Counted from the first letter of the stretch, positions 16,946-25,460 are shown. The stretch: 40,053 nucleotides of DNA from Clostridia bacterium (GCA_017522795.1 JAFWXZ010000042.1:1-40053); one strand, 5' to 3'. Notes: generated from the letters alone by a model not told the origin. Program-made: numbers and translations.

Positions 16946-18307
16946 TTATTTACTGAAGAATGAGAGCAGATAGACCTCGCCTTTTTTCACCGACAGGATA
17001 AGTCTGCCCGAGGAGATATCCACGTCGCGGGAGCGGTAGGTAGTTCCCTTTCCGCGAGTGCCACCGGGAACAGTCTTTGAAACCGTGCAGGTGTTGTAGG
17101 GAGAGGACGCGAGAATTATCTCAAGCTTTCCCTCGTAGCCTCTGGTGACGGTCATCATAGCCGCCTCTGAGCCACCCATTGCGGCGAGGGAGTAAAGCTC
17201 CTTTCGGCTATCGTCGCCCGTGTCAACTGCGGTGCCGAGCCTATAGAGCCTTGCAAAATTGCACATTACGTTATAGGATGCGTAATGATGGGGTGTGATG
17301 TGGTCGTCCATCGAGAAGAGAGAATTTGCCCTCGAATACACGTCTGAGGTGGAGTACATCAGCATATCCGCAGAGCTTTTCTGCGCCATAATCAGCGAGG
17401 CGCCAAGCTCAGAGGGCAGGCTGTCCCGCAGGGCGGGAGGTGTGTCGCCGCGATCTATGGTATTATACTCACAGATGATGCTTTTGGTGCGGCGAAGTCC
17501 TGCTCCGTCAAGATAAGTTCTGGCATATTTCGCGTGGAGAGCAAGCTCCTCGGGACTGACGGTATAGCACGCCCAGGTGAAGAAATCGAGGGGGGCAGCG
17601 GTGGCGGGGTTGGTAATATAGGCAAAGAACTGCTGCATAAAGGGCACGTAGGTCTTCATCTCCTCGCTGGCGTCAAGGCGGTTGAGAGAGTAGAAGCCAC
17701 GGGCACCGTATGCGCCGATCTTTATTCTTGGAAAGCGCTCGCGCAGGTGGTTTGCCGTCACGCGATAAAGCTCGAAATACTCCTGTCTATTTCCAGACCA
17801 GCACTCCGCCGTATCCGGAGCAGACCATATCTCCCAATACTTTATGCCCATTTTAAAGCCATTTGCCCAGCCCTCGTTATAGTGCATAACGATATGCTCG
17901 CAAATACGCGCCCATTTCTCTGCGTCGCGGGGAGGGTTTGTGTAAAGCTTTCTTGAATAGGGCTCTCTACCTTCGCCAAGACGGAAGAAAACGCCTGCGC
18001 CCGTGTTGCGAATAGAAGCAAGATAGAGGTCTGTGGGAAGGAAGTTGTAGGACTCCTCTAAATTTTCATCGGCGTCAAAGTCAGGGAAAATGCAGTGGAT
18101 ATTTACATACTGATTAAGGCCGTATTCGCCTGCCGCGCCTGCGGTGCGGACAAGGGGAACGCCCATCTCGGTAAATTCATCGCTGAAATCGAAGGGCAGA
18201 TCGTATCCACCCGATCGGGGACCGCCGTTGATACATCCGAGGGGCTTTATCCTGCCGCATTTCTTGTCAAAATCTACTCGGATCTCCTTTTTCTCTATTT
18301 TCTCCAT
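16946..18307 (-). CDS. GH39-like protein lacking the acid/base glutamate
   Basis: The 453-residue product has no signal peptide. It shows the GH39 (beta-xylosidase/iduronidase) landmarks: GCINGGPRSGG near 24-34, RTAGAAGEYG, then KYWEIWSAPDTAECWSG at 157-172, and IICEYN with candidate nucleophile E280, followed by a C-terminal beta domain. In active family members the middle motif reads WNEP, where Glu is the acid/base catalyst. Here it reads WSAP (A163), so the retaining mechanism should be impaired. It may be a pseudoenzyme, a sugar-binding protein, or use another residue. No obvious transporter or sugar operon flanks it. The ribosome site upstream is weak (AAGGGC). It has its own promoter. 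Confidence 0.8.
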   Translation of the reverse strand: MEKIEKKEIRVDFDKKCGRIKPLGCINGGPRSGGYDLPFDFSDEFTEMGVPLVRTAGAAGEYGLNQYVNIHCIFPDFDADENLEESYNFLPTDLYLASIRNTGAGVFFRLGEGREPYSRKLYTNPPRDAEKWARICEHIVMHYNEGWANGFKMGIKYWEIWSAPDTAECWSGNRQEYFELYRVTANHLRERFPRIKIGAYGARGFYSLNRLDASEEMKTYVPFMQQFFAYITNPATAAPLDFFTWACYTVSPEELALHAKYARTYLDGAGLRRTKSIICEYNTIDRGDTPPALRDSLPSELGASLIMAQKSSADMLMYSTSDVYSRANSLFSMDDHITPHHYASYNVMCNFARLYRLGTAVDTGDDSRKELYSLAAMGGSEAAMMTVTRGYEGKLEIILASSPYNTCTVSKTVPGGTRGKGTTYRSRDVDISSGRLILSVKKGEVYLLSFFSK

Positions 18308-18339
18308 TATGCCCTTGCCTTTCTTATTTTTCTAATATT

Positions 18340-18369
18340 ATTTTAACAAAACAACTCTCGGGTTGTCAA
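18340..18369 (-). promoter_or_regulatory. Promoter of the GH39-like gene
   Basis: TTGACA (18364-18369), 18-base spacer, TAAAAT (18340-18345) on the minus strand. Confidence 0.72.
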
Positions 18370-18432
18370 GTGCTTTATGCCGTCTTGATTTCTCTTTTTT
18401 GGTATTTTTTTGTCAAAAGGCTATCTTTCTTA

Positions 18433-18461
18433 TTGCAAAAGCGAACAGCTTTTGGTATAAT
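18433..18461 (+). promoter_or_regulatory. Promoter of the nuclease lipoprotein gene
   Basis: TTGCAA (18433-18438), 17-base spacer, TATAAT (18456-18461), about 35 bases before the start at 18496. Confidence 0.78.
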
Positions 18462-18495
18462 GGTAATATAAAAACAAGTCAGGCGAGGAAAAATC

Positions 18496-19449
18496 ATGAC
18501 GCGCAAGATGAATATGAAAATAACTGCCCTGCTGCTCAGCATTCTGATGCTGCTGTCTCTGCTTTGCGGCTGTACTAAGCAGGTCATAAATCTAAATGAA
18601 ATACCCGACTATTACGGCGTAGCGTACGTGGAGATAAACGGCGGTGAGCCATTCTTTACCGACAGTGAGATAACAAGCGAAGCATTCGAGAGCTACTCCG
18701 AGCTTGACGCTCTCGGGCGGTGCGGCGTGGCTTTTGCCTGCATTGGTATAGAAATAATGCCCACCGAGGACAGAGGCGATATTGCCTCGGTGACGCCCTC
18801 TGGCTGGGAGTACGGCGGAGTTTCAAATAACAATCAATACGACTTCGTAGAAAACAAATACGTGTACAACCGCTGTCACCTGATCGGCTTTCAGCTGGCT
18901 GGTGAGAACGACAACGAGAGAAATCTGATCACGGGAACGAGATATCTGAACATCGAGGGTATGCTGCCCTTTGAAAATATGGTTGACGATTACGTGGAGG
19001 ATACCGAAAATCACGTTATGTACCGCGTGACACCTATTTACAATGGGCTTGATTACGTGGCGCAAGGTGTGCTTATGGAGGCGTACTCGGTCGAGGATAA
19101 CGGACGTGGAATTTGCTTCTGTATTTTCGCATACAACGTGCAGCCCGGTGTCACTATCGACTACTTTACAGGCGTGAACGTAGCAAATGGCGAGAAGCTG
19201 CCCGACATTGACACGTCCGACGATGACAGAAATGAAAATACAGGTAATGAAGACGGCGAGGATGACAACGGCGGTGAAAGCAGCGGCGAGGCAGCCGACT
19301 ACGTGCTGAATACGAACAGCAAGAAGTATCATCTTCCAGACTCCAGCTGCGTTGATAAGATCAAGGCAGAAAACAGAGAAAATTATCACGGCACGAAGGA
19401 GGATCTTGAGGATGATGGCTACGTCGCCTGCAAGATTTGTAAACCTTAA
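18496..19449 (+). CDS. DNA/RNA non-specific endonuclease lipoprotein (DNA-entry nuclease family) with C-terminal Ada-type Zn motif
   Basis: The 317-residue product has a lipoprotein signal with acylated C26 (LLCGC), so it is held on the outer face of the membrane. The ββα-metal nuclease core runs about 35-225: YNRCHLIGFQLAGE with general base H128, then ENDNERNLITGTRYLN with a metal-ligand asparagine. In this subfamily NRCH replaces the DRGH of EndA/NucA. An Asp/Glu/Gly-rich linker (about 232-265) leads to a small C-terminal module (YHLPDSSCVDKI then GYVACKICKP) that resembles the zinc-binding Ada-like tail common in these proteins. The probable role is degrading or processing extracellular DNA, for nutrition or uptake. 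ATG 18496 lies 7 bases after GAGG. The methyltransferase-like gene follows after 39 bases. Confidence 0.88.
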   Translation: MTRKMNMKITALLLSILMLLSLLCGCTKQVINLNEIPDYYGVAYVEINGGEPFFTDSEITSEAFESYSELDALGRCGVAFACIGIEIMPTEDRGDIASVTPSGWEYGGVSNNNQYDFVENKYVYNRCHLIGFQLAGENDNERNLITGTRYLNIEGMLPFENMVDDYVEDTENHVMYRVTPIYNGLDYVAQGVLMEAYSVEDNGRGICFCIFAYNVQPGVTIDYFTGVNVANGEKLPDIDTSDDDRNENTGNEDGEDDNGGESSGEAADYVLNTNSKKYHLPDSSCVDKIKAENRENYHGTKEDLEDDGYVACKICKP

Positions 19450-19488
19450 TTTACATATTTGACAAAATCAGCAGAAAGGAGGCTTAAA

Positions 19489-20481
19489 ATGACTGAGCGC
19501 GAAAAAATAAAATTTGAACGCATGGTAGATACGTTCAGGCGCAATTTCAGGGTGACAAGGCTTTATGCCGGCTACCTTGATACCTGTCCAAAGGCTATCA
19601 CAAGGGAAATGATCGACACGCTTACCGAGGACGGCGATATCAGCCGCGAGGTAGCGATCGGTGCGCTGCTGTCCGAGATATTCGGTCTCAGCTTTGACGA
19701 CGCTGAGGACAGACGAATAATAATGGATTACATCACTCCGTCTATAAGACTCCTTAATGCGAAAAAATATACCGACAATCCCTACTACAAAAATATTTCT
19801 CTTGATAATCGCGCTCTCGGAAACTGGGAGATACGAAAAGAAAAATATGAGCCATATCAGGCGGTTATCTGCGACGATATGATAATTGAAGAGGACTTTA
19901 CCGAGATACCGCCGCTTGGATTTTTTACAGAAGAGTTTCACTTCCCTGCCATACTGGAGAACGGAAACGAGTGGATGACACTTACCCCCGTGGACCTTGA
20001 CACCTGCGAGGAGGCCATCGATGCGGCACGAGGAAAGGTAGTCACCTTTGGTCTCGGTCTAGGATACTTCGCCTATATGGCGGCACAGAAGGATGAGGTT
20101 GAATCGGTGACGGTAGTGGAGCTGTCGGAGGACGTGATACGTCTGTTTGAGAGCTATATTCTGCCACAGATGAAAAACCGACATAAGATCCGCATTGTGA
20201 AAAGCGACGCCTTCGAGTACGCCGAAGGGGTTATGCCGAGGGAGAGCTTTGACGTAGCGTTCGTTGACACATGGAGAGATGCTTCCGACGGCGCGCCAAT
20301 GTACAGCAGAATGAAGGCTCTTGAGCATCTCAGTCCCAATACAGAGTTTCTTTATTGGGTGGAGGGATTTCTCCGTTCAAGGCTGCGGGCGAAGAGATTT
20401 TCAGAGATCTTTGACAAATACGAGCGTGGCGAGCTTGATCTTAGCTACGGAGAGATCGAAGAAATTATTAAAAAAATATAA
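19489..20481 (+). CDS. Class I SAM-dependent methyltransferase-like protein (spermidine-synthase-like fold)
   Basis: The 330-residue cytosolic protein has an N-terminal helical and beta region of about 180 residues and a C-terminal Rossmann domain. Motif I is VVTFGLGLGYF (184-194) and the acidic ribose-binding loop is VVELSED (209-215); IVKSDAFEY and VAFVDTW follow. This spacing resembles spermidine synthase or an O-methyltransferase, but the substrate is unknown and no polyamine genes lie nearby. ATG 19489 lies 8 bases after AAAGGAGG; the longer frame from a TTG at 19459 lacks this. It sits 39 bases after the nuclease gene with no terminator between, so the two are probably co-transcribed. 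Confidence 0.8.
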   Translation: MTEREKIKFERMVDTFRRNFRVTRLYAGYLDTCPKAITREMIDTLTEDGDISREVAIGALLSEIFGLSFDDAEDRRIIMDYITPSIRLLNAKKYTDNPYYKNISLDNRALGNWEIRKEKYEPYQAVICDDMIIEEDFTEIPPLGFFTEEFHFPAILENGNEWMTLTPVDLDTCEEAIDAARGKVVTFGLGLGYFAYMAAQKDEVESVTVVELSEDVIRLFESYILPQMKNRHKIRIVKSDAFEYAEGVMPRESFDVAFVDTWRDASDGAPMYSRMKALEHLSPNTEFLYWVEGFLRSRLRAKRFSEIFDKYERGELDLSYGEIEEIIKKI

Positions 20482-20495
20482 TTATTCAAAGAAAA

Positions 20496-20520
20496 AAGAG
20501 AGGATTTCTCTTGATTTTCT
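20496..20520 (+). terminator. Weak candidate terminator
   Basis: AAGAGA (20496-20501) pairs with TCTCTT (20507-20512), followed by GATTTTCT. The stem is short and the T run interrupted. Confidence 0.4.
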
Positions 20521-20536
20521 GTCATTTTACGTCTAT

Positions 20537-20567
20537 TTAACCACAGTTAAGGTGTACAAAATATAAT
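20537..20567 (+). promoter_or_regulatory. Response-regulator promoter with palindrome over the -35 region
   Basis: TATAAT lies at 20562-20567, but no consensus -35 box stands 17 bases upstream. In its place TTAAC-CACA-GTTAA (20537-20550) forms a perfect inverted repeat. A poor -35 box plus a palindrome is what an activator-dependent promoter looks like. The adjacent OmpR-type regulator is the natural candidate. Confidence 0.55.
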
Positions 20568-20596
20568 AAACACAAAAAACCTTTCTTGGAGGATTT

Positions 20597-21268
20597 ATGA
20601 GAATATTACTTGCCGAGGACGAAAGATCGCTATCCCGCGCTATTGTCGCGCTGCTTGAAAAGAATAATTATTCGGTTGATGCCGTTTACGACGGTGATGA
20701 GGCGCTCAGCTACATTGAGGCAGGAAACTACGACGCGGTTATCCTCGACGTGATGATGCCCAAGCGGGACGGAATCAGCGTCCTTCGTGAAATGAGGGCG
20801 AGAGGTCATAGGATTCCCGTTCTTATCCTTTCGGCAAAGGCAGAGGTGGACGATAAGGTCCTTGGCCTTGATTCGGGGGCGAACGATTATCTGACAAAGC
20901 CCTTCTCGGTCAAGGAGCTGCTGGCAAGGCTTCGCGCTATGACCAGAGGCGGTGAGAGTCAGGTGGATTCTACGCTGAAGTTTGGAAATCTTACCCTTAA
21001 TCTTGCAACCTACGAGCTTTGCTCCGATGCCGGCTCGCTCAAGCTTGCCAACAAGGAGTTTCAGATGATGGAAATGCTGATGAGAAATCCCGGTCATCTT
21101 ATCTCTACCGAGAGGTTTATGGAGAAGATATGGGGATACGACAGCGATGCGGAGATAAACGTTGTCTGGGTTTATATCTCATACCTTAGAAAAAAGCTTA
21201 TCTTGACCGGAGCCGGCGTAGAAATACGCGCACACAGAAACTCCGGATATTCATTGGAGATGGTTTAG
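20597..21268 (+). CDS. OmpR/PhoB-family response regulator
   Basis: This 223-residue DNA-binding response regulator has a receiver domain at 1-115 with acidic pocket E7/D8, phospho-acceptor D51 (ILDVMMP) and K101 (TKPF). A winged-helix trans-activation domain occupies about 127-223 (LKLANKEFQMMEML, WVYISYLRKKL, RNSGYSLEMV). It pairs with the histidine kinase that begins 1 base after its stop. The start is ATG with GGAGG upstream. The target genes and stimulus are not evident. It may regulate its own promoter, which carries a palindrome. Confidence 0.95.
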   Translation: MRILLAEDERSLSRAIVALLEKNNYSVDAVYDGDEALSYIEAGNYDAVILDVMMPKRDGISVLREMRARGHRIPVLILSAKAEVDDKVLGLDSGANDYLTKPFSVKELLARLRAMTRGGESQVDSTLKFGNLTLNLATYELCSDAGSLKLANKEFQMMEMLMRNPGHLISTERFMEKIWGYDSDAEINVVWVYISYLRKKLILTGAGVEIRAHRNSGYSLEMV

Positions 21269-21269
21269 T

Positions 21270-22478
21270 ATGCTAAAAAGCCTAAAAACCAGGTTTGTAA
21301 TCGGTACAATTATCGCTCTTGCCATAGTACTGATGCTTATAGTCGGGGCAATCAACGCATTCAATTACCAAAGCGTCGTTGCGGATGCAGACGGTACGTT
21401 GGAGCTGATTATGGAGAACGCAGGTCGATTCCCTTCCCACAACCCCGATAAAATTCCACCAAACGTTGATATCACCTTAACACCGGAATCCCCCTTTGAG
21501 TCAAGATATTTCTCTGTCGTTTTTGTTGGAAACACGCCTATCGCAGTTAATACAAGCAGCATTGCCGCCATAAACGATACGCAGGCAATTGAGATCGGAA
21601 GGCTTGTTCTTTCAAAAGAGGCAACTCAAGGCTTTTACAAGAATTACAGATATCTTATAGGCAGCAAGGACGGCAGAACCAGAGTTATTTTTTTAGACTG
21701 TACAAGACTGCTTGATAGTGCCAATACCTTTCTTTGGCTCAGCGTTTTAGTTTCTCTTGTCAGCGTGGTTGCGGTGTTTATTCTGCTGTGGTTGATTTCA
21801 GACAAAATCGTTAACCCTATGGTGGACGGATACGAGAAGCAAAAGACCTTTATTACTAACGCAGGTCACGATATCAAAACCCCTATTACAATTATCGATG
21901 CGGATGCAGAGCTACTGGAAATGGAGATCGGTGAGAACGAGTGGCTGAAGGATATTAAAAAACAGGCTGCAAGGCTCGCTACCCTTACCGGTGAGCTCAT
22001 TTATCTCTCAAGGATGGAAGAGCAGGAGCACACGACCTTCGTTGACTTCCCTATTTCCGAGGTTATTGAAGAGGTGGTAAGCTCCTTCGGCGCACCCGCA
22101 AAAACCAAAAATATTACCCTCAACTCCTACGTACCCCCAGCTATATATTACAAGGGCGACGAGGGCGCTATCAAAAAACTCATTACCCTGCTGCTTGACA
22201 ATGCAATAAAGTATTCACCCGATGGAGAAACGGTTAGTATTGCCCTGAAAAAGACAAGCTTTGGTCTCACTATCAGAATTTCTAACGTTGCGACTAATAC
22301 TGCGAGCCTGTCGGTAAAGCATATGTTCGATCGCTTCTACCGTTCTGATGAAGCGAGAGGATCGGGCGGCGGATTTGGCATCGGTCTATCGGTGGCAAGC
22401 GCAATCGTCAGCGCGCACAGGGGTAGAATCAGCGCGGAAAAGCAAGGAGAATTTCTTATTATTGATATAAATTTATAA
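21270..22478 (+). CDS. Sensor histidine kinase
   Basis: The 402-residue membrane kinase has TM1 at about 10-30, an extracytoplasmic sensor of about 120 residues, and TM2 at about 155-176. The cytosolic dimerisation helix carries phospho-acceptor H200 (NAGHDIKTPI). The HATPase_c domain has the N box LLDNAIKYS and the glycine box GSGGGFGIGLS. No clear HAMP domain separates TM2 from the H box (only about 20 residues), so signal transfer is short-coupled. GGAGA inside the end of the regulator gene serves as its ribosome site, indicating coupled translation. The sensed signal is unknown. Confidence 0.94.
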   Translation: MLKSLKTRFVIGTIIALAIVLMLIVGAINAFNYQSVVADADGTLELIMENAGRFPSHNPDKIPPNVDITLTPESPFESRYFSVVFVGNTPIAVNTSSIAAINDTQAIEIGRLVLSKEATQGFYKNYRYLIGSKDGRTRVIFLDCTRLLDSANTFLWLSVLVSLVSVVAVFILLWLISDKIVNPMVDGYEKQKTFITNAGHDIKTPITIIDADAELLEMEIGENEWLKDIKKQAARLATLTGELIYLSRMEEQEHTTFVDFPISEVIEEVVSSFGAPAKTKNITLNSYVPPAIYYKGDEGAIKKLITLLLDNAIKYSPDGETVSIALKKTSFGLTIRISNVATNTASLSVKHMFDRFYRSDEARGSGGGFGIGLSVASAIVSAHRGRISAEKQGEFLIIDINL

Positions 22479-22486
22479 TAAAAAAG

Positions 22487-22527
22487 ACCGCAAAGTGTAA
22501 GCTTTTATTTACCTTTTGCGGTTTTTT
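22487..22527 (+). terminator. Terminator of the two-component operon
   Basis: ACCGCAAA (22487-22494) pairs with TTTGCGGT (22515-22522), followed by a run of T. The interior can pair further (GTAA with TTAC). Confidence 0.82.
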
Positions 22528-22559
22528 CTATTTTTTCAGACTTTTTTGAAAAAAGGATA

Positions 22560-22588
22560 TTGACCAAAGCTTAAAATTAATATATAAT
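22560..22588 (+). promoter_or_regulatory. Promoter of the cysteine desulfidase-family gene
   Basis: TTGACC (22560-22565), 17-base spacer, TATAAT (22583-22588), about 32 bases before the start. Confidence 0.85.
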
Positions 22589-22619
22589 TAACGTAAGAAA
22601 ACAATGAAAGGGGAGCTTT

Positions 22620-23900
22620 ATGTTAAGCAGTCTTACAAAAAGCACCTATGAAGCAATACTTAAAGCAGAGCTTCGCCCTGCTATGGGCTGTACCGAGCCT
22701 ATTGCCATCGCATATGCGGCATCTATTCTAACCGAGCTGCTCGGTGGCGCGCCCGACAAAATTGACGCGAGATTCAGCGGTAATATTATCAAAAACGTAA
22801 AGAGCGTTATCGTTCCCGCCACAGGTGGCAGACACGGAATCGAGGCGGCGCTGGCGGCGGGAGTTGTTTCTGCCCGTCCGGACAAGCGTCTTGAGGTACT
22901 GACCGTGCTGACAAGCGAGGACGGTGAGAGGATAGATCTGCTGCTTAAAAACTGTGAGATAAAGATTGACAAGCTTAACACGGGATGCAGCTTCGAGCTT
23001 GAGCTATACGGCGGGCGCGCAGAGCATTCCGCCGTCGTTAAGATCAGCGGAGCGCACACTAACGTGATCGAGGCGAGCGTTGACGGCGAGAATCTTACCG
23101 AAAAATACAACCAGATAACCATAGTTGAGGAGAGTGGCGAGGAGCCCGACTTCACCCTGCTGAACGTGCAGGATATAGTCACCTATGCGGACGAGGCGGA
23201 CCTTGAGGCTATACGTCCCTACCTTATGAGGCAGGTCGAGCTGAATATGGCTATTGCCGAGGAGGGCCTTACGGGAGAGTGGGGCGCGCAGATCGGCAAG
23301 GTTATGCTCTCTATGGGCGGTGACCTGTCCAGAAAGGCGCGCGCATACGCGGCGGCAGGCTCGGATGCGAGAATGAGCGGCTGTGAGAAGGCTGTGTGCA
23401 TTATTTCGGGCAGCGGAAACCAAGGCATTACCGCATCGGTACCTGTAAAGGTATACGCGGACGAGCTTGGTAAAAGCGAGGATGAGATGCTCCGCGCGCT
23501 TATCGTTTCCGACCTTATCACAATACATCAGAAAACGGGCATCGGTACCCTTTCTGCATACTGCGGAGCTATCAGCGCAGGCGTTGGCGCAGGCGCGGGC
23601 ATATGCTATTTGCATGGTGGAAAATTCCGCGAGATCGCCCATACTCTTGTAAATTCGGTTGCTATTCTCTCGGGCACCATCTGCGACGGTGCAAAGCCCT
23701 CCTGCGCGGCGAAGATCGCTATGGCGGTAGAAGCAGGCATTATGGGCTATGAGATGTGGCGCTGCGGCAGTCAGTTCCACGGCGGTGACGGCATAGTCAC
23801 CAAGGGTGTTGAAAACACCATAAAGAACGTCGGCAGGCTTGCCAAGGAAGGCATGAGCGACACCGACAGAGAGATTATTGAGATTATGTTAGGGATTTGA
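22620..23900 (+). CDS. L-cysteine desulfidase family protein (UPF0597/CyuA-YhaM-like)
   Basis: This 426-residue cytosolic protein belongs to the serine dehydratase alpha-like family. Members use a [4Fe-4S] cluster to split L-cysteine into pyruvate, ammonia and hydrogen sulfide; some relatives may act on other substrates. The family start RPAMGCTEPIAIAYA includes C24, and further cysteines that could ligate the cluster are C315 (AYCGAISAG), C355 (GTICDGAKPSC) and C362. GSGNQGITASVPV and the late GGDGIVTKGVENT are also typical. AAAGGGGAG lies a few bases before the ATG. It is monocistronic with a strong promoter and a shared bidirectional terminator. No transporter or regulator of cysteine lies next to it. 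Confidence 0.9.
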   Translation: MLSSLTKSTYEAILKAELRPAMGCTEPIAIAYAASILTELLGGAPDKIDARFSGNIIKNVKSVIVPATGGRHGIEAALAAGVVSARPDKRLEVLTVLTSEDGERIDLLLKNCEIKIDKLNTGCSFELELYGGRAEHSAVVKISGAHTNVIEASVDGENLTEKYNQITIVEESGEEPDFTLLNVQDIVTYADEADLEAIRPYLMRQVELNMAIAEEGLTGEWGAQIGKVMLSMGGDLSRKARAYAAAGSDARMSGCEKAVCIISGSGNQGITASVPVKVYADELGKSEDEMLRALIVSDLITIHQKTGIGTLSAYCGAISAGVGAGAGICYLHGGKFREIAHTLVNSVAILSGTICDGAKPSCAAKIAMAVEAGIMGYEMWRCGSQFHGGDGIVTKGVENTIKNVGRLAKEGMSDTDREIIEIMLGI

Positions 23901-23907
23901 TTACATA

Positions 23908-23938
23908 AAAAATCGGTTGCAAATTGCAACCGATTTTT
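23908..23938. terminator. Bidirectional terminator between convergent genes
   Basis: A near-perfect 15-bp palindrome around A23923 (AAAATCGGTTGCAA / TTGCAACCGATTTT) has T runs on both strands. It serves the desulfidase gene (plus) and mgtE (minus). Confidence 0.9.
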
Positions 23939-23941
23939 ACT

Positions 23942-25345
23942 TTATAAATTCAGCACGTTTTGTGCTACGAGGAGGTAGACGATAAGCGAGATGGCGTCTA
24001 CCAGGGTGGTGATCAGGGGGGATGCCATTACGGCGGGGTCGAGTCCAACCTTCTTTGCAAGGAGGGGGAGGCTGGCGCCAATTACCTTGGCAAGAATGAT
24101 GGTCAAGGTGAGCGACAGGGCAACGGTCAATGCTACGGGGAGAGTGACTGCCGCATTGCCGAGGAGAAGTCCGTCGATAAGCATAACCTTGGCAAAGGTG
24201 GCGACGCCGACGGTAAGGGCGCAGAGAACGCCCACGCGCAGCTCCTTCCATATAACACGGAAGAGGTCGGAGAACTCCAGCTCGGCAAGCGAGATGCTAC
24301 GGGTGACCGTGACGGAGGACTGGCCGCCCGAGTTTCCGCCCGTACCCATTATCATAGGGATAAAGAGGACGAGGACGGCGGGGAGGGCTGCCTCAAAGCT
24401 GCCGAGAATCGCGCTGGAGAGCGTAGATGAAAGCATCAGTATAAGGAGCCAAGGAATTCTCGACTTCCAGATATCGAATACGTTGGTTTTAAGATAGGGT
24501 GTATCGGACGCGGAGGTGATCGCAGCCATCTTGGCGAAGTCCTCCTCCGACTCCTCGATAATAACGCCCAAGGCGTCGTCTACGGTGACGATACCGACCA
24601 GGCGGGACTCGCTGTCCACGACGGGAATTGCAAGGAAGCCGTACTTATCCAGCTTCATAGCAACCTCCTCCTTATCATCGTGGGTATGGACGGCGATAAC
24701 GTTATCGTCCATAATATCCGAAAGAGCGGTCTCGGGATCGGAAATAAGCAGATCCTTTGCTGTCACGATACCGAGCAGGCGCTTATCCTTACCCGTCACG
24801 TAGCAGGTGTAGATAGTTTCCTTATCTATGGCAACGCGGCGAATGTGGAGCAGGGCGTCGGCAACCGTCATATCGCCCGTAAAGCGAACGTACTCGGTGG
24901 TCATAACCGTGCCCGCAGAGTCCTTAGGATAGCGGAGGATCTTATTGATCACGGCGCGGTCATCGCTTGCTGAGTTCTTGAGAATACGCTTTACCACGTT
25001 GGCGGGCATCTCCTCAATGATGTCAACCGTATCGTCGATGTAAAGCTCGTCAAGTATCTCCGAAAGCTCGCGGTCGGTGAACTTTATAATCAGGTTTTCC
25101 TGAAGATCCGAGTCCATCTCAACGAAGGTCTCGGCGGCAAGCTCCTTTGATAAAAGCCTGAACAGAAGGCTGTGGTACTTCTCGTCAAGCTCGTAGAACA
25201 GCTCGGCTAAGTCGGGCGCGGGCAGATCCTCTACGTGCTGCTTTACCTCCTGGTATTTTTTCTGCGACAAAAGGTCGGCAAGTCTCTCTGAGGCAATGAT
25301 CTCTTCCTCATCAAAGAGAACTGTGTTTATGTTCTTTTCTTCCAT
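23942..25345 (-). CDS. mgtE: Magnesium transporter MgtE
   Basis: The 467-residue magnesium channel/transporter has the full family layout: the acidic superhelical N domain (about 15-130), two CBS domains (about 135-260, each with the IVT motifs LLGIVTAKDLL and LVGIVTVDDALG), a plug helix, and five TM helices (about 290-465). The pore motif PMIMGTGGNSGGQSS and the magnesium-site region PLITTLVDAISL are present. Cytosolic Mg2+ closes the channel through the N and CBS domains. AAAGGAGG lies 5 bases before the ATG. Its 150-base leader has a strong promoter, a 26-codon reading frame and alternative hairpins, but no recognisable M-box. DUF523 and murC lie upstream on the same strand with no terminator between. 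Confidence 0.96.
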   Translation of the reverse strand: MEEKNINTVLFDEEEIIASERLADLLSQKKYQEVKQHVEDLPAPDLAELFYELDEKYHSLLFRLLSKELAAETFVEMDSDLQENLIIKFTDRELSEILDELYIDDTVDIIEEMPANVVKRILKNSASDDRAVINKILRYPKDSAGTVMTTEYVRFTGDMTVADALLHIRRVAIDKETIYTCYVTGKDKRLLGIVTAKDLLISDPETALSDIMDDNVIAVHTHDDKEEVAMKLDKYGFLAIPVVDSESRLVGIVTVDDALGVIIEESEEDFAKMAAITSASDTPYLKTNVFDIWKSRIPWLLILMLSSTLSSAILGSFEAALPAVLVLFIPMIMGTGGNSGGQSSVTVTRSISLAELEFSDLFRVIWKELRVGVLCALTVGVATFAKVMLIDGLLLGNAAVTLPVALTVALSLTLTIILAKVIGASLPLLAKKVGLDPAVMASPLITTLVDAISLIVYLLVAQNVLNL

Positions 25346-25350
25346 TTTGG

Positions 25351-25409
25351 CCTCCTTTCTGCTCGTGGCAGAGTGGAGATCAAATGCAGAGTCTCGCTAT
25401 GCCGAGCAG
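25351..25409 (-). promoter_or_regulatory. Mutually exclusive RNA stems controlling the mgtE ribosome site (candidate translational attenuator)
   Basis: Stem A: TCTCC (25379-25375) pairs with the mgtE Shine-Dalgarno GGAGG (25355-25351), stacked across a small internal loop on TCTGC/GCAGA (25372-25368 with 25362-25358) and loop CACGA. Stem B: CTGCTCG (25409-25403), inside the leader reading frame, pairs with CGAGCAG (25365-25359), which destroys stem A and frees the ribosome site. The anti-Shine-Dalgarno starts directly after the leader stop codon, so a ribosome terminating there would cover it. Pairings are read from the sequence; the switching is inference. Confidence 0.6.
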
Positions 25410-25460
25410 GTGTTTTGTTGTTAAATTACACGGGTGGTGTGTACTTCGTCCGTCCGACAT
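25380..25460 (-). CDS. Leader peptide upstream of mgtE, 26 codons
   Basis: On the minus strand ATG 25460 follows AAAGGAG with a 6-base gap, as good a ribosome site as that of any gene here. The frame runs 26 codons (starting MSDGRSTHHPC, ending GIARLCI) to TGA at 25382-25380, 34 bases before mgtE. It lies entirely within the mgtE leader transcript, and its codons 18-20 form one arm of a stem competing with Shine-Dalgarno sequestration. The peptide is basic and has a His-His-Pro-Cys motif but no hydrophobic signal. The likely role is regulation by its translation. It resembles the logic, not the sequence, of MgtL of Salmonella mgtA. Confidence 0.6.
   Translation of the reverse strand: MSDGRSTHHPCNLTTKHLLGIARLCI

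Noticed and set aside
18496-19449. NRCH in place of DRGH as a sign of an inactive nuclease
   Set aside because: The catalytic His and the metal-ligand Asn region are intact, and NRCHLIG is usual in this lipoprotein subfamily as I know it.
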